Shown: piece after piece, positions 1-9,495 of the stretch
Position numbering within the stretch: position 1 is the first letter of the stretch
Layout of the letters: each line of letters starts with the position of its first letter
Origin: an uncultured Acidobacteriia bacterium
Lineage (GTDB): Bacteria > Acidobacteriota > Terriglobia > Bryobacterales > Bryobacteraceae
Assembly (NCBI GenBank): GCA_903929755.1
Contig: CAIYVZ010000067.1
Coordinates: 1-64,000, forward strand
Length of the DNA: 64,000 bases
Direction of reading: 5' to 3'
Translations under genes and position numbers: made by a program
The notes under the pieces: model-generated
Databases searched by the model: none
What the model saw: only the letters and a program-made list of their open reading frames with translations
Told to the model about the DNA's origin: nothing

Positions 1-2
1 AC

Positions 3-710
3 CTGAAGTCGATTGAGACTAAGGCGAAGCCGTCGAATCTGGTGAAACAGATCGCGGCCGCGTATCCGTCTTTTGCCACGGAGTGGATGGATGACCGGAC
101 GCGAACGCAAGCCGTGGTCTGGCTGCTGAAGAATGCGAAACTGGGGTTGCTGCTGGTTCATTTGGTGGATCTGGATAGTGAGCAGCACGACAATGCACCG
201 TTCTCGCGGGAGTCGATAGCGGAACTGGAATACCTGGATTCGCTGGTGGGCGAGATGATGGCTGCGGTGCCGAAGGGTGGCGCGCTGGCGCTGGTTTCCG
301 ACCACGGCTTTGAACGCGTGGACCGGATCGCCAATCCGAAGGCAGGTGCGCCGAATGCGGTGCAGTCTCCGGGTCTGGTGATTGCGCCCGACGAGGCGAC
401 GGCAGTGTCGCTCAGGAAACAGGATGGAGTGGGGCGAGAAGTACCGCTGGCCGAGTATGCGAGCTTCCCTTCGAACCTGCCTGCCAAACCGGCTGCGGTT
501 TTTGAACCGGCGCCGGGCGTCATGTTCGGGGCGAAGGCGGGGCCGGCGGAGGAGATTGGAAACCACGGCCACTGGCCCACCCGCTACCGGTCGGTTTATG
601 TGCTGTGGGGGGCGGGAGTCCGCCACGAAAGCTTACCGGAACTCCGACTGACGGAACTCGCGGCCCGCCTGGGAGCCGTGCTGGGCCTGGCGTTCCAGCC
701 GGCGCGCTGA
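3..710 (+). CDS. Alkaline phosphatase/type I phosphodiesterase-nucleotide pyrophosphatase family protein, 5'-truncated by window edge
   Basis: The reading frame is open back to the first base, so the true start lies outside the window; the GTG at 42 is internal. What is visible is the C-terminal half of an alkaline-phosphatase-fold hydrolase. A segment LLVHLVDLDSEQHDN matches the region where these enzymes discuss the victim phosphate face, SDHGF (about nt 297-311) carries the Asp-His metal ligands, and GNHGHWP (about nt 559-579) supplies the last metal-binding His. Such enzymes hydrolyse phosphodiesters or pyrophosphates, usually outside the cytoplasm; the N-terminal signal and nucleophile Thr/Ser cannot be seen. 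Substrate unknown. It ends 165 bp before metH and shows no coupling to it. Confidence 0.8.
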   Translation: MKSIETKAKPSNLVKQIAAAYPSFATEWMDDRTRTQAVVWLLKNAKLGLLLVHLVDLDSEQHDNAPFSRESIAELEYLDSLVGEMMAAVPKGGALALVSDHGFERVDRIANPKAGAPNAVQSPGLVIAPDEATAVSLRKQDGVGREVPLAEYASFPSNLPAKPAAVFEPAPGVMFGAKAGPAEEIGNHGHWPTRYRSVYVLWGAGVRHESLPELRLTELAARLGAVLGLAFQPAR

Positions 711-875
711 CATGCTTCGCCCGCAAGGTTTGTATTCACAGCGATCCGGGACGCGACGGCGGCCGAATAAGGCTGTGGCAGGCGAACGGGAACAACTGCA
801 TGGCCGACTCACCGCTGAGGTTGTGGTGGAAGTCCTGCCCGCCACCGCAGCTCACGTTAAAATGAAGAAACTACA

Positions 876-3800
876 GTGAATACCTTCCAGGAACGCCAGC
901 AGGCGCTACAAAACGCCCTCAATTCCAGAATTTTGGTCCTCGACGGAGCGATGGGGACCATGCTTCAGGCTCGTGATCTGACGGCGGATGACTTTGGTGG
1001 CCCCTCGCTTGAGGGGTGTAACGAATACCTGGTGAAGACCAGGCCCGACGTGATCACCGACATCCACAAGGCGTATCTCGACGCGGGCGCGGACATCATC
1101 GAGACCAACTCTTTCGGTGGAACGGCGCTGGTGCTGGCGGAGTACCAGGTGGAAGACGAGACGTACTTCCTGAACTACACTTCGGCGCGACTGGCGCGGG
1201 AAGCTGCCGACGCAGCCTCCACGCCGGAGAAACCGCGCTTTGTGGCGGGCTCAATGGGGCCGACCACCAAGGCCATCTCCGTCACCGGGGGCGTGACGTT
1301 TGAGGGTCTGGAGCAGAATTTCCACGACCAGGCGAAGGCCCTGGCCGAGGGCGGCGTGGATATTTTTCTCGTCGAAACGCAGCAGGACACGCGGAACATT
1401 AAGGCTGCGCTGCTGGGCATTGAGCGCCTGGCGCAGGAAACGGGCCAACGTATTCCGGTGATGGTGTCGGGCACTATTGAACCGCAGGGGCGGATGTTGG
1501 CTGGTCAGGCGGCGGAGACCCTGCTGGCCTCGGTTTCGCATGCCGAGATTCTGTCGATTGGCCTGAATTGCGCTACCGGGCCTGAGTTCATGACGGACCA
1601 TATCCGAAGCCTTTCGGACATGGCGTCGGTGCGGGTGTCCTGCTATCCCAATGCGGGCCTGCCGAACGAAGACGGACTGTATCTGGAAACGCCGGGATCG
1701 CTGGCCGACCAGCTGGAACGGTTTATCAAGAACGGCTGGATCAACATTGTGGGCGGGTGCTGCGGCACCACAGATAAGCACATTGCCGCCATCGCGAAGA
1801 TGGTGGAGGGGCATAAACCTCGCGTGGTTCCCGCGCCGGTTCATCGGTCGTTCTACTCAGGGATTGACCTGGTGGAAGCGGATGAGGACAGTCGGCCCCT
1901 GATTGTGGGCGAGCGCACGAACGTGATTGGGTCGCGGCTGTTCAAGAACCTGATTGCGGATGAGAAGTGGGAAGAAGCCGTCGAGATTGCCCGGCGTCAG
2001 GTGCGGAATGGTGCCCACATTGTGGACGTCTGCCTGCAAAGTACGGATCGCGACGAAATGAAGGACATTCCGCTTTTCTATGAAAAGCTGATTCGGATCA
2101 TTCAGGCACCAATCATGATCGACACCACGGATCCGAAAGCCGTGGAACTGGCGCTGACGTATTGCCAGGGTAAGAGCATCATTAATTCCATCAACCTGGA
2201 AGACGGCGAAGAGAAGCTGGAAGCGATCTGTCCTTTGGCGAAGTCGTATGGCGCGGCGCTGGTTGTGGGCACGATTGATGAGGATAAGCTGCAGGCCCAG
2301 GCGTTCACGCGCGAGCGGAAGCTGGCCGTCGCGCAGCGTTCCGTGGAACTGCTCACCAGCAAGTACGGCATTCTGCCGGAAGACATCATTATTGACCCGC
2401 TGGTGTTCCCTTGCGCCACGGGTGACGCGAACTACATTGGTGGCGCGGTAGAGACCATTGAAGGTCTGCGGCTGATCAAGGCCAATATCCCTTGGGTACG
2501 GACCACGCTGGGCGTGTCGAACATTTCGTTCGGTTTACCAGCCTCGGCCCGCGAAGTGGTCAACTCTGTGTTCCTGTATTACTGCACGAAAGCGGGCCTG
2601 GACCTGGCAATCGTCAATGCAGAAAAGCTTGAACGTTTCGCCTCGATCCCGGCGGTGGAAAAGAAGTTAGCTGAATCCCTGCTGTTCAATACGCCCTTCG
2701 AAGGTTTGGACGCTCCGGAAGACTGGCGCCTGCAGACTCCCGAGCAGAAGGCGACGATCAACCAGCACCACATCGCGAAAATCGCTGAGTTCTTCCGTGG
2801 CCACGTGAAGAAGGAAAAGGTCAGCGCCGCCGATATCCCCCTGGATCAGCGGATCTCGAACTACATTATCGAGGGCACGAAGGACGGGCTGATCCCCGAT
2901 CTGGAGATCAAGCGCGGGCAGGGTACGCCGCCGCTCGAAATCATCAACGGCCCGCTGATGGCCGGTATGGCCGAGGTTGGCCGGTTGTTCAATGCGAACG
3001 AACTGATTGTGGCGGAAGTGCTGCAGTCGGCCGAAGCGATGAAGGCTGCGGTGAACCACCTGGAACAGTTCATGGAGAAGGCCGATACTGCCGCGCGCGG
3101 TCGGATTCTGCTGGCAACTGTGAAGGGTGACGTGCACGACATTGGGAAGAACCTGGTGGAGATCGTGCTCAGCAACAACGGGTACGAAGTGATCAATTTG
3201 GGGATCAAGGTTCCCTCTGATCAGCTGATTCAGGGTTTCCGGGAGCATAAGCCGGATGCGATTGGCCTGTCGGGGCTGCTGGTGAAGTCGGCGCAGCAGA
3301 TGGTGATTACCGCTGCCGATTTCAAAGAAGCCGGGATTACGGTGCCGGTTCTGGTGGGCGGGGCGGCGCTGTCCGAGCGGTTTACTGTGAACAAGATCGG
3401 GCCGGCATACGGGGAAGCGGTTTGCTACGCACGGGATGCCATGACGGGGCTCCGCATCATGAACGAACTGATGGACCCGGCACTTCGCGAGGCCACGCTG
3501 AACAAGTACCGGAATCTGACGCCGGGCGCTTTCGCGGAACCCGTGGTGGTGGAAGCCCCCGTGCCGTATTCCGAGGAGCGCAGCACCAAGGTGCGTCTGG
3601 ATCTGCCGATGCCCTCAGTACCCTACCTGGAACGCAAGATTCGAGCGGTTCCGCAGTTGGAAGAGTTGTGGAGCTACATCAATCCTTTCATGCTGTTCGG
3701 TCGCCACCTGGGATACAAGGGCAACTTTGAAAGGGACCTGGCGAAGGGCGAGCCCAAGGCTGTCGAGCTGAACCAGATGGTGGCGAACCTGAAGAAGGAA

Positions 3801-4427
3801 GCCGGGGAGTACCTGAAACCCAAAGCCCTCTGGCAGTTTTTTGAAGCCGAGAGGGCGGGTAACGCGATTCATCTGTTCGAACCAGGGGCAGCGAATCCGC
3901 TGCATACCTTCCAGTTCGGGCGACAACCCAGGGAGAATGGCCTGTGCCTGAGCGATTACATCCTGCCGGGTAAAGACGGCGAGCGGGACCACCTGGCAAT
4001 TTTCGTGGTCACAGCCGGAGCCGGGGTCCGGGAACGGGCCGAAGAGTATAAGAACCGCGGCGAATACTTCCTGGCGCACGGTATTCAGGCTTTGGCAATT
4101 GAAACGGCGGAGGGCTGCGCCGAGTGGCTGCATCGCCGAATCCGCGAAGACTGGGGTTTCCCCGATTCGCCGGACATGACGATGCAGGAACGCTTTACCT
4201 CACGGTACCGAGGTAAGCGCTACAGCTTCGGCTATCCGGCATGCCCCAACCTGGACGACCAGGCAGGGATCTGGAAGTTGCTGTGCCCGGAAGAAATTGG
4301 CGTGGAGCTGACGGAAGGCATGATGATGGAGCCGGAAGCGAGTGTGAGCGCGCTGGTCTTCCAGCACCCGGACTGCGCCTATTTCACGGCGGCGGATGAC
4401 CGGGAGGGCGCGGAGACTGTCGCATGA
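876..4427 (+). CDS. metH: Cobalamin-dependent methionine synthase
   Basis: 1183 residues, close to the usual about 1200. It transfers a methyl group from methyltetrahydrofolate through cobalamin to homocysteine in the cytoplasm. Domains in order: homocysteine-binding barrel (DGAMGTML at about 25; zinc ligands in GLNCATG and GGCCGTT), pterin-binding barrel (VGERTNVIGS at about 345), cap domain, B12-binding domain with the lower-ligand motif DVHDIGKN at about 750, and the SAM-dependent reactivation domain (RYRGKRYSFGYPACP near 1110). All five modules look intact. The start is GTG at 876; an ATG at 862 would open a five-codon leader that stops at once. I saw no convincing cobalamin or SAM riboswitch in 711-875. 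The stop overlaps the start of the next gene (ATGA). Confidence 0.97.
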   Translation: MNTFQERQQALQNALNSRILVLDGAMGTMLQARDLTADDFGGPSLEGCNEYLVKTRPDVITDIHKAYLDAGADIIETNSFGGTALVLAEYQVEDETYFLNYTSARLAREAADAASTPEKPRFVAGSMGPTTKAISVTGGVTFEGLEQNFHDQAKALAEGGVDIFLVETQQDTRNIKAALLGIERLAQETGQRIPVMVSGTIEPQGRMLAGQAAETLLASVSHAEILSIGLNCATGPEFMTDHIRSLSDMASVRVSCYPNAGLPNEDGLYLETPGSLADQLERFIKNGWINIVGGCCGTTDKHIAAIAKMVEGHKPRVVPAPVHRSFYSGIDLVEADEDSRPLIVGERTNVIGSRLFKNLIADEKWEEAVEIARRQVRNGAHIVDVCLQSTDRDEMKDIPLFYEKLIRIIQAPIMIDTTDPKAVELALTYCQGKSIINSINLEDGEEKLEAICPLAKSYGAALVVGTIDEDKLQAQAFTRERKLAVAQRSVELLTSKYGILPEDIIIDPLVFPCATGDANYIGGAVETIEGLRLIKANIPWVRTTLGVSNISFGLPASAREVVNSVFLYYCTKAGLDLAIVNAEKLERFASIPAVEKKLAESLLFNTPFEGLDAPEDWRLQTPEQKATINQHHIAKIAEFFRGHVKKEKVSAADIPLDQRISNYIIEGTKDGLIPDLEIKRGQGTPPLEIINGPLMAGMAEVGRLFNANELIVAEVLQSAEAMKAAVNHLEQFMEKADTAARGRILLATVKGDVHDIGKNLVEIVLSNNGYEVINLGIKVPSDQLIQGFREHKPDAIGLSGLLVKSAQQMVITAADFKEAGITVPVLVGGAALSERFTVNKIGPAYGEAVCYARDAMTGLRIMNELMDPALREATLNKYRNLTPGAFAEPVVVEAPVPYSEERSTKVRLDLPMPSVPYLERKIRAVPQLEELWSYINPFMLFGRHLGYKGNFERDLAKGEPKAVELNQMVANLKKEAGEYLKPKALWQFFEAERAGNAIHLFEPGAANPLHTFQFGRQPRENGLCLSDYILPGKDGERDHLAIFVVTAGAGVRERAEEYKNRGEYFLAHGIQALAIETAEGCAEWLHRRIREDWGFPDSPDMTMQERFTSRYRGKRYSFGYPACPNLDDQAGIWKLLCPEEIGVELTEGMMMEPEASVSALVFQHPDCAYFTAADDREGAETVA

Positions 4428-5578
4428 ACCGTATCAAACGCCTAAAACTTGAGGGCTTCCGTCGGCTTGAGTCGGTCGATTTGCCGGTCAGACCACTTAT
4501 GGTGCTGATCGGAGCTAACGGCGTGGGAAAGACATCCTTGCTTGATGCGGTCACGCTCATCTCCGCGTCAGCAGGTGGTAATTTAACGTCTACCCTTTCT
4601 CGACTTGGAGGAATATCGAGCGTGGTCACGCGTGATCGCGCTTCGGAAGTTTCGCTGGCCGTCGAAATGGAGGTGCCGGGCCACCATCCGCTGGAATATG
4701 ACTTAAGCATACGTGTCAGTGGCACAGGGCACGCGCTCTCACGAGAGACTTTGAGACAGGACAGAGGGCACGCCAGCGCATTCAAACACATCGATTCAAG
4801 CGACGCCGGGATCAGATACTACGATGTGCGCCCGGGACATAAAGGCGGCTTGATAAAACCCGACTGGGACTACAACTCCTTCGAAACGTCACTCTCGCAA
4901 GTCCCACGGATGTTCCGGGAGCCTGAGGAACTGAGGAAGGTACTATCCACTGCGACGTCGTACCACGCCCTGGACGTGGGGCCCCGCGCCCCTGTCAAGC
5001 TGCCGCAGCCAATGAAGCCAGCGAACCTGCCCGGTTCCGACGGTGAGGACCTTATTCCCTACCTGTACTATCTCAGAGAAACTGATCCGAACCGTTTCGA
5101 AATGATCACCGACTCTCTGCATGCGGCCTTCCCTGATTTCGAGTCTCTGAGTTTCCCGCCTGTCGCCGCCGGAGTGATGGCAATCGCGTGGAAGGATCGG
5201 AAGTTTTCAAAGCCAATGTACATGCATGAACTCTCAGAAGGCACGCTGCGGTTCATGTGGCTCGTCGCACTCCTGCACAGCCCCTCATTGTCCACCATTA
5301 CGATGATTGACGAGCCGGAAGTCAGTCTGCATCCCGAGTTGCTCAGCCTGCTGGCAGAATTGATGCGCGAAGCGTCCATGCGAACGCAGCTTATCGTGGC
5401 AACACACTCAGACAGGTTCATTCGGTTCCTCAAGCCGAACGAAGTAGTCGTGATGGACGTGACTGAAACGGGCGCGACGACGGCAACATGGGCCGACGAA
5501 ATGGATCTGAGCGCGTGGCTTGCGGACTATAGCCTGGACGAGATCTGGAGCATGGGCCTGCTGGGGGGACGTGCTTGA
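4424..5578 (+). CDS. AAA/ABC-type ATPase of the OLD-like group
   Basis: 384 residues. The N-terminus has the RLKLEGFRRL strand typical of SMC/RecF/OLD-like ATPases, a Walker A GANGVGKTS at about 31-39, an ABC-signature-like LSEGT near 270, Walker B TMIDEPEVSLHPE near 292, and an H-loop ATHSD near 326. No TOPRIM or nuclease domain is fused; instead the next gene encodes a TOPRIM-like DUF4276 protein, with a 4-bp overlap. Such ATPase/TOPRIM pairs are often anti-phage or plasmid-defence modules, but that role is inference. The ATG overlaps the metH stop (ATGA), so translation is probably coupled to metH. Codon use looks less GC-biased than in metH, which fits horizontal acquisition. Downstream lies a metH relic. 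Confidence 0.85.
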   Translation: MNRIKRLKLEGFRRLESVDLPVRPLMVLIGANGVGKTSLLDAVTLISASAGGNLTSTLSRLGGISSVVTRDRASEVSLAVEMEVPGHHPLEYDLSIRVSGTGHALSRETLRQDRGHASAFKHIDSSDAGIRYYDVRPGHKGGLIKPDWDYNSFETSLSQVPRMFREPEELRKVLSTATSYHALDVGPRAPVKLPQPMKPANLPGSDGEDLIPYLYYLRETDPNRFEMITDSLHAAFPDFESLSFPPVAAGVMAIAWKDRKFSKPMYMHELSEGTLRFMWLVALLHSPSLSTITMIDEPEVSLHPELLSLLAELMREASMRTQLIVATHSDRFIRFLKPNEVVVMDVTETGATTATWADEMDLSAWLADYSLDEIWSMGLLGGRA

Positions 5579-6186
5579 GGATTGCACTATTGGTGGAAGG
5601 AAAAACGGAAAGGGTATTTTTGCCATACCTGCGGGAATTCGTCAATTTGCAACTTGGCGGGATGGCGAGGCCAAGGATTGACGGCATAATTGCCAACGGC
5701 CGGGTGAATACGCATGAAAAACTTCGCAGACAGGTTATCGAACTGCTGAGGAAGGACTTCGATCACGTAGTCGCCCTGACCGATGTGTACACAGGATCAA
5801 ATCCTCCCGAATTCAAAGATGCAACAGACGCCCGGCAAAAGATGAGGACGTGGGTCGGCCCCGAGCCACGGTTTCACCCACACGCAGCCCAGCATGACTT
5901 CGAAGCCTGGCTCTTGCCGTACTGGCCAACTATCCGAAAGATGGCCAATCGGAATACTGCCGCACCCAAAGGGCTTCCTGAAAGCGTGAATCATGGAAAA
6001 CCGCCTGCCCACCGACTGCGGGAGTTATTCGAGTCTGAAGGTCGCACAAGGAGCTACAGCAAGACTCGCGACGCGGATGCCATCCTCCGCAAATGCGGTC
6101 TTACATTGGCAGTTGAGAAGTGCCCTGAGCTTAAGTCCCTTGTGAACACCATCCTCACCATCTCCGACGGCATGCCAATTCCGTAG
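5575..6186 (+). CDS. DUF4276 family TOPRIM-like protein, partner of the upstream ATPase
   Basis: 203 residues, a usual length for DUF4276. The N-terminal LLVEGKTE (residues 5-12) has the conserved TOPRIM glutamate and ALTDVY near 65 gives the acidic metal-binding strand; HDFEAWLL near 107 is the characteristic DUF4276 motif. In split OLD-like systems the TOPRIM protein is the presumed nuclease and the ATPase the sensor or regulator; activity here is inferred only. The start is TTG at 5575, overlapping the ATPase stop (TTGA), and no other in-frame start precedes the VEGKTE strand. It closes a metH-ATPase-TOPRIM string with overlaps at both junctions. Confidence 0.8.
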   Translation: MRIALLVEGKTERVFLPYLREFVNLQLGGMARPRIDGIIANGRVNTHEKLRRQVIELLRKDFDHVVALTDVYTGSNPPEFKDATDARQKMRTWVGPEPRFHPHAAQHDFEAWLLPYWPTIRKMANRNTAAPKGLPESVNHGKPPAHRLRELFESEGRTRSYSKTRDADAILRKCGLTLAVEKCPELKSLVNTILTISDGMPIP

Positions 6187-6252
6187 TAGCTCAGCCCTTT
6201 CATGCTCTTCGGCTGCCCCTTGGGTTATACGGGCAACTTCGAGAGGAAGCTA
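6187..6252 (+). pseudogene. Relic of a second metH (reactivation-domain fragment)
   Basis: Directly after the DUF4276 stop, the frame beginning at 6190 reads LSPFMLFGCPLGYTGNFERKL. The intact metH has NPFMLFGRHLGYKGNFERDL at about nt 3676-3735. By eye 15 of 21 residues and about 47 of 63 bases agree, and many differences are in third positions, so the source was a divergent metH that had evolved under selection rather than a recent copy of the neighbour. Only about 22 codons remain; the fragment runs into the 3' end of the convergent GH2 gene. It probably marks a recombination edge of the ATPase/TOPRIM cassette. Confidence 0.75.
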
Positions 6253-9243
6253 CCGACTGGACCGCCTCAGTATGGTTGGTCCTTGTGCCTGTGCGCCGCC
6301 GCGTCCGCGACCGGGGCCACCGGGACCGAACGAGGGGTCGGTGCCTGCCGGAGGCGGACCGATCACCGGAGCAGGTCCAGTCTCAGCGGACGGCGGTGCG
6401 CCGCCCCGTCCCCCACGACCTCCGCCGCCACCTGCCTGACGCAACTCGATCTGCTCTCCGCTAATGGTTCCGGTGTAAGTCGTGGCCCCGGTCCGGAACG
6501 AGATGTTAGAACCCTCAACCTTTCCGTCCTCGATAGGTCCACCCAATGGGCCTCCACGACCGCCGCCGCCCCCTGCGTCCGACATTTCCACCCTGCCTGT
6601 CAGCGTGTTCCCGTCCTGGCGGAACGTGTAGGCCACGTCCGTATTGCCTCCCGCCAAAGCCATCGGATTGCCGGTTTGCGCCGCAACGGCGGGGGCACCC
6701 GGCCTCCACAGGCCCGTGACACCGCTTCCGGTGGGAACCTCTCGGTCCCAGGCTGCCACCTGGGGCCTGAGTTTCACCGGCTTGGTTGTGATGGTCGCCG
6801 CAGCAGCGGTCAGCCCGGGTGATGTCGCCTCCACTTTAAGGCTCCCGGCGGTTTTGCCGGATTGCACGATCACCATACACAGCCCGGCGAAGGCCTTCCG
6901 CTTCGGGCCAGGATCGGGTTCATGATTGGTCGGATCACCGTTACCGGTGCCGATGATCGCCCCGGGGCCCGTCACCTGGAATGCGACGTCGCTATCGGTG
7001 ATCGGCAGAACTCGTCCCTGCGCGTCCTGTACTGCGGCCACACAGATGGCGACGTCTTCGCCATCCGCCGAGATCTCCGTTCGGTCGAGACGCAGCACCA
7101 GCTTTGCCGCCGGGCCTGTGGTTTCGCGTTTCGCAGTCAGCGCCTGTTTCCCGCCCTTAAAGCCGCGAGCTTCGATTGTTCCCGGCGCATATTTCACGAT
7201 CCAGGAGAGGTGCTGGTCCTTCGGCATGTCTTTCGCGCCCAGACTCTGGCCATTGTGGAAGAGTTCCACACGATCCATATTCGAGTGGACCCAGACCGCG
7301 ATCTCCTGCCCTTCGAGGCCTGGCCAGTTCCAGTGCGGAAATACGTGGAGCACCGGCTTGTTCGTCCACCACGACTGGTAGTAGTAGAAGGTGTCCTTCG
7401 GGAAACCGCAGGTGTCGATGACGCCGTAGTTCGAACTGATGTTCGGCCACAGGTATGGCGAGGGTTCGCCGCGATAGTCGAACCCGGTCCACACGAAGCC
7501 GCCCGAGATATAGGGACGGGCGTTGACAAACCGCCACCACCCCTCGGCAGAGGCGCGGCCCGTGGTCGTCCAGGGGTCGTAGGAACCGACCGTTCCCTTA
7601 TTCGGGTCCGTTACGTAGGCTCCGCGCGTGCTTACCGCGCTGACGTTCTCCGTTCCCAGAATCGCGATCCTGGGATTGTTCTTGTGCCACGCCTCCGCCT
7701 GTGGGTCCGCATAGTTATAACCCATCACGTCGCAAACAATGAGCCCGCCTTTGCCCATATAGTCGCCGGCGGGAGGGGGCGCGATCGATATCGGCCGCGA
7801 GGTGTCGTGCTTTAGCGCGGTCTGTTTCATGGTGGTGAGAATCCTGAGGCCGGTCTCGGTGATCGAGATGCTCTCCTCATTGCCCATGGACCAGATGAAG
7901 ACGCTGGGATGATTGCGGTCGCGCCGGATCACGTTCTCGAATTGCGCCAGGCCTTCGGGGTTCGAGGACAGCATGCGCGTTTCGTCCAGCACCAGCATGC
8001 CGAGCTCGTCACAGGCATTGAGCAGTTCAGGAGTCGGCGGGTTGTGAGAAGTACGGATGGCATTGCAGCCCATTTCCTGGAGCTTGCGGACGCGGAAATA
8101 CTGGATGGCGTCGGGCAGAGCCACCCCCACGCCGGCGTGATCCTGGTGGTTGCAGGTACCCTTTACCTTTACGGACTTACCGTTCAGCAGAAAGCCCTGA
8201 TCGGCATCGAACTTCAGGTCGCGAATTCCGAAGCGCGTCTCATAGCGATCTGTAATGACGCCCCCGGACTCAACTTCCGTGATCAGCTTGTAGAGGTTGC
8301 GCTGTTCGAGGGACCACAGCGCCGGTTGGCGGACAACCACCTTCTGTTCCCAGGTGCGCTCGCCCAGCAACGCGACCGGGGAGGGCGCGCTCGCGGTCTT
8401 CCCCACTTCCTTCCCGGAGGGATCGAGAATGGTGGAGATGACCCGTACACTGGCGGCGACCCGCGACTGGTTTTCGATCTCGGTACGGATGGAAACGGCG
8501 GCCTCGCCCGGCTGCACGCTGGCACTGGCGAGGGTGCCCCATTTCTTCACGTGTATTGGAGCAGTCTTGACCAGCCAGACGTGACGGTAAATCCCGGCAC
8601 CTTCATAAAACCAGCCGTCGCTCAAAGTCGCATCGACGCGGACCAGCAGCACGTTCGGGCCACCGGGGAGAGCGAAATCCGTCAGGTCGAAGCTGAAGGG
8701 ATCGTAGCCGCCGCTGTGCCTTCCAACGTAGTAGCCGTTGAAGACGACTATGGTTTCCCGGTATGTGCCGTCGAACTCCACCGAGAGGCGCCGGCCAGCA
8801 TCGGACGCGGGAACATCAAGAACTCGGCGGTACCAGCCCACGCTGGTTTCGGGATAGTCGCGGCCCAGGGGGTAGGAGCCCTTGCTGGCCAGCGCCGGAT
8901 CGTTCTTGAACGGCAGTTCAATGGCCCAGTCGTGCGGGAGATCGACTGGCTTCCAGTCGCTATCGTTGTAGGCGAGACTGCTGGGCGAGAGGAAACCGCC
9001 ACTTTTCTGAAATCCGCCCGACCGGCCGGCACCGAAGCCGAAGTCTTTGGTGGCATCGTTGGCATGGCCGAAGTGGAAGCGCCAACCGAAATCCAGCAGC
9101 AGGCGCTCGCGGAGGCCCCCCTGGGTGGAAACGCTTTGGGCCGGGCTGGACTGGACCTGGTCCGGAACCTCCGTCATGCTGACCGCGGCAACCGCTGGTA
9201 CAGCCATGCCACCCTTCAACAAACCGCGGCGAGTAACCTTCAC
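6250..9243 (-). CDS. Tat-exported glycoside hydrolase family 2 protein (beta-galactosidase/beta-glucuronidase-like)
   Basis: I place the start at GTG 9243: GGGAGG sits about 7 bases upstream and the product opens with a twin-arginine signal (KVTRRGLLKGG, hydrophobic stretch, then a polar region), giving 997 residues. An upstream ATG at 9330 would put 29 residues before the Tat motif. Order: sugar-binding jelly roll (about 50-220), Ig-like domain, TIM barrel with acid/base Glu in SMGNEES (about 454) and nucleophile Glu in LGTENVS (about 531), a DUF4982-like beta domain, a Big-like domain, and a C-terminal beta domain interrupted by Gly/Arg-rich stretches such as GGGGGRGGRGG. Expected to release galactosyl, glucuronyl or similar beta-linked sugars outside the cytoplasm. 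An 80-bp piece of it recurs at 10101-10180. Confidence 0.9.
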   Translation of the reverse strand: MKVTRRGLLKGGMAVPAVAAVSMTEVPDQVQSSPAQSVSTQGGLRERLLLDFGWRFHFGHANDATKDFGFGAGRSGGFQKSGGFLSPSSLAYNDSDWKPVDLPHDWAIELPFKNDPALASKGSYPLGRDYPETSVGWYRRVLDVPASDAGRRLSVEFDGTYRETIVVFNGYYVGRHSGGYDPFSFDLTDFALPGGPNVLLVRVDATLSDGWFYEGAGIYRHVWLVKTAPIHVKKWGTLASASVQPGEAAVSIRTEIENQSRVAASVRVISTILDPSGKEVGKTASAPSPVALLGERTWEQKVVVRQPALWSLEQRNLYKLITEVESGGVITDRYETRFGIRDLKFDADQGFLLNGKSVKVKGTCNHQDHAGVGVALPDAIQYFRVRKLQEMGCNAIRTSHNPPTPELLNACDELGMLVLDETRMLSSNPEGLAQFENVIRRDRNHPSVFIWSMGNEESISITETGLRILTTMKQTALKHDTSRPISIAPPPAGDYMGKGGLIVCDVMGYNYADPQAEAWHKNNPRIAILGTENVSAVSTRGAYVTDPNKGTVGSYDPWTTTGRASAEGWWRFVNARPYISGGFVWTGFDYRGEPSPYLWPNISSNYGVIDTCGFPKDTFYYYQSWWTNKPVLHVFPHWNWPGLEGQEIAVWVHSNMDRVELFHNGQSLGAKDMPKDQHLSWIVKYAPGTIEARGFKGGKQALTAKRETTGPAAKLVLRLDRTEISADGEDVAICVAAVQDAQGRVLPITDSDVAFQVTGPGAIIGTGNGDPTNHEPDPGPKRKAFAGLCMVIVQSGKTAGSLKVEATSPGLTAAAATITTKPVKLRPQVAAWDREVPTGSGVTGLWRPGAPAVAAQTGNPMALAGGNTDVAYTFRQDGNTLTGRVEMSDAGGGGGRGGPLGGPIEDGKVEGSNISFRTGATTYTGTISGEQIELRQAGGGGGRGGRGGAPPSAETGPAPVIGPPPAGTDPSFGPGGPGRGRGGAQAQGPTILRRSSR

Positions 9244-9477
9244 TGAGACCTCCCGGAGAGCGAGATCATCGGCGTTGAACAAACGAATACCCGCATGCTG
9301 ATTGTAAGGGGTCGGCAGTCGGCAGTTCAAGCGCCCGACGATCCGTCAGGCACGTAATGAAGCTGCGCAGATAGCCTGGTGCCGAGAATTCCGCATGGCT
9401 CCCTATTGCGAGATCGGAGACAGGGCAGGGCGGGCGCACTCGTCTGGGAAAGTATATAGAAGCCCTTATATGCTGAC

Positions 9478-9495
9478 GATAAGGCCAGCCTTATC
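9478..9495 (-). terminator. Short perfect hairpin at the DUF5615 gene end
   Basis: GATAAGG, loop CCAG, CCTTATC form a perfect 7-bp stem that overlaps the stop codon of the DUF5615 toxin gene. There is no T-run, so termination is only suggested by position. Confidence 0.3.

Noticed and set aside
711-875. Possible cobalamin or SAM riboswitch upstream of metH
   Set aside because: The B12-box and SAM-I/SAM-II/SAH core motifs could not be recognised in the 165-bp leader; only ordinary GC-rich sequence and a five-codon mini-frame are visible.
6202-6822. Plus-strand 206-residue frame beginning MLFGCPLGYTGNFER
   Set aside because: Only its first about 17 residues are metH-like; the rest is the antisense of the GH2 gene's Gly/Arg-rich 3' end.
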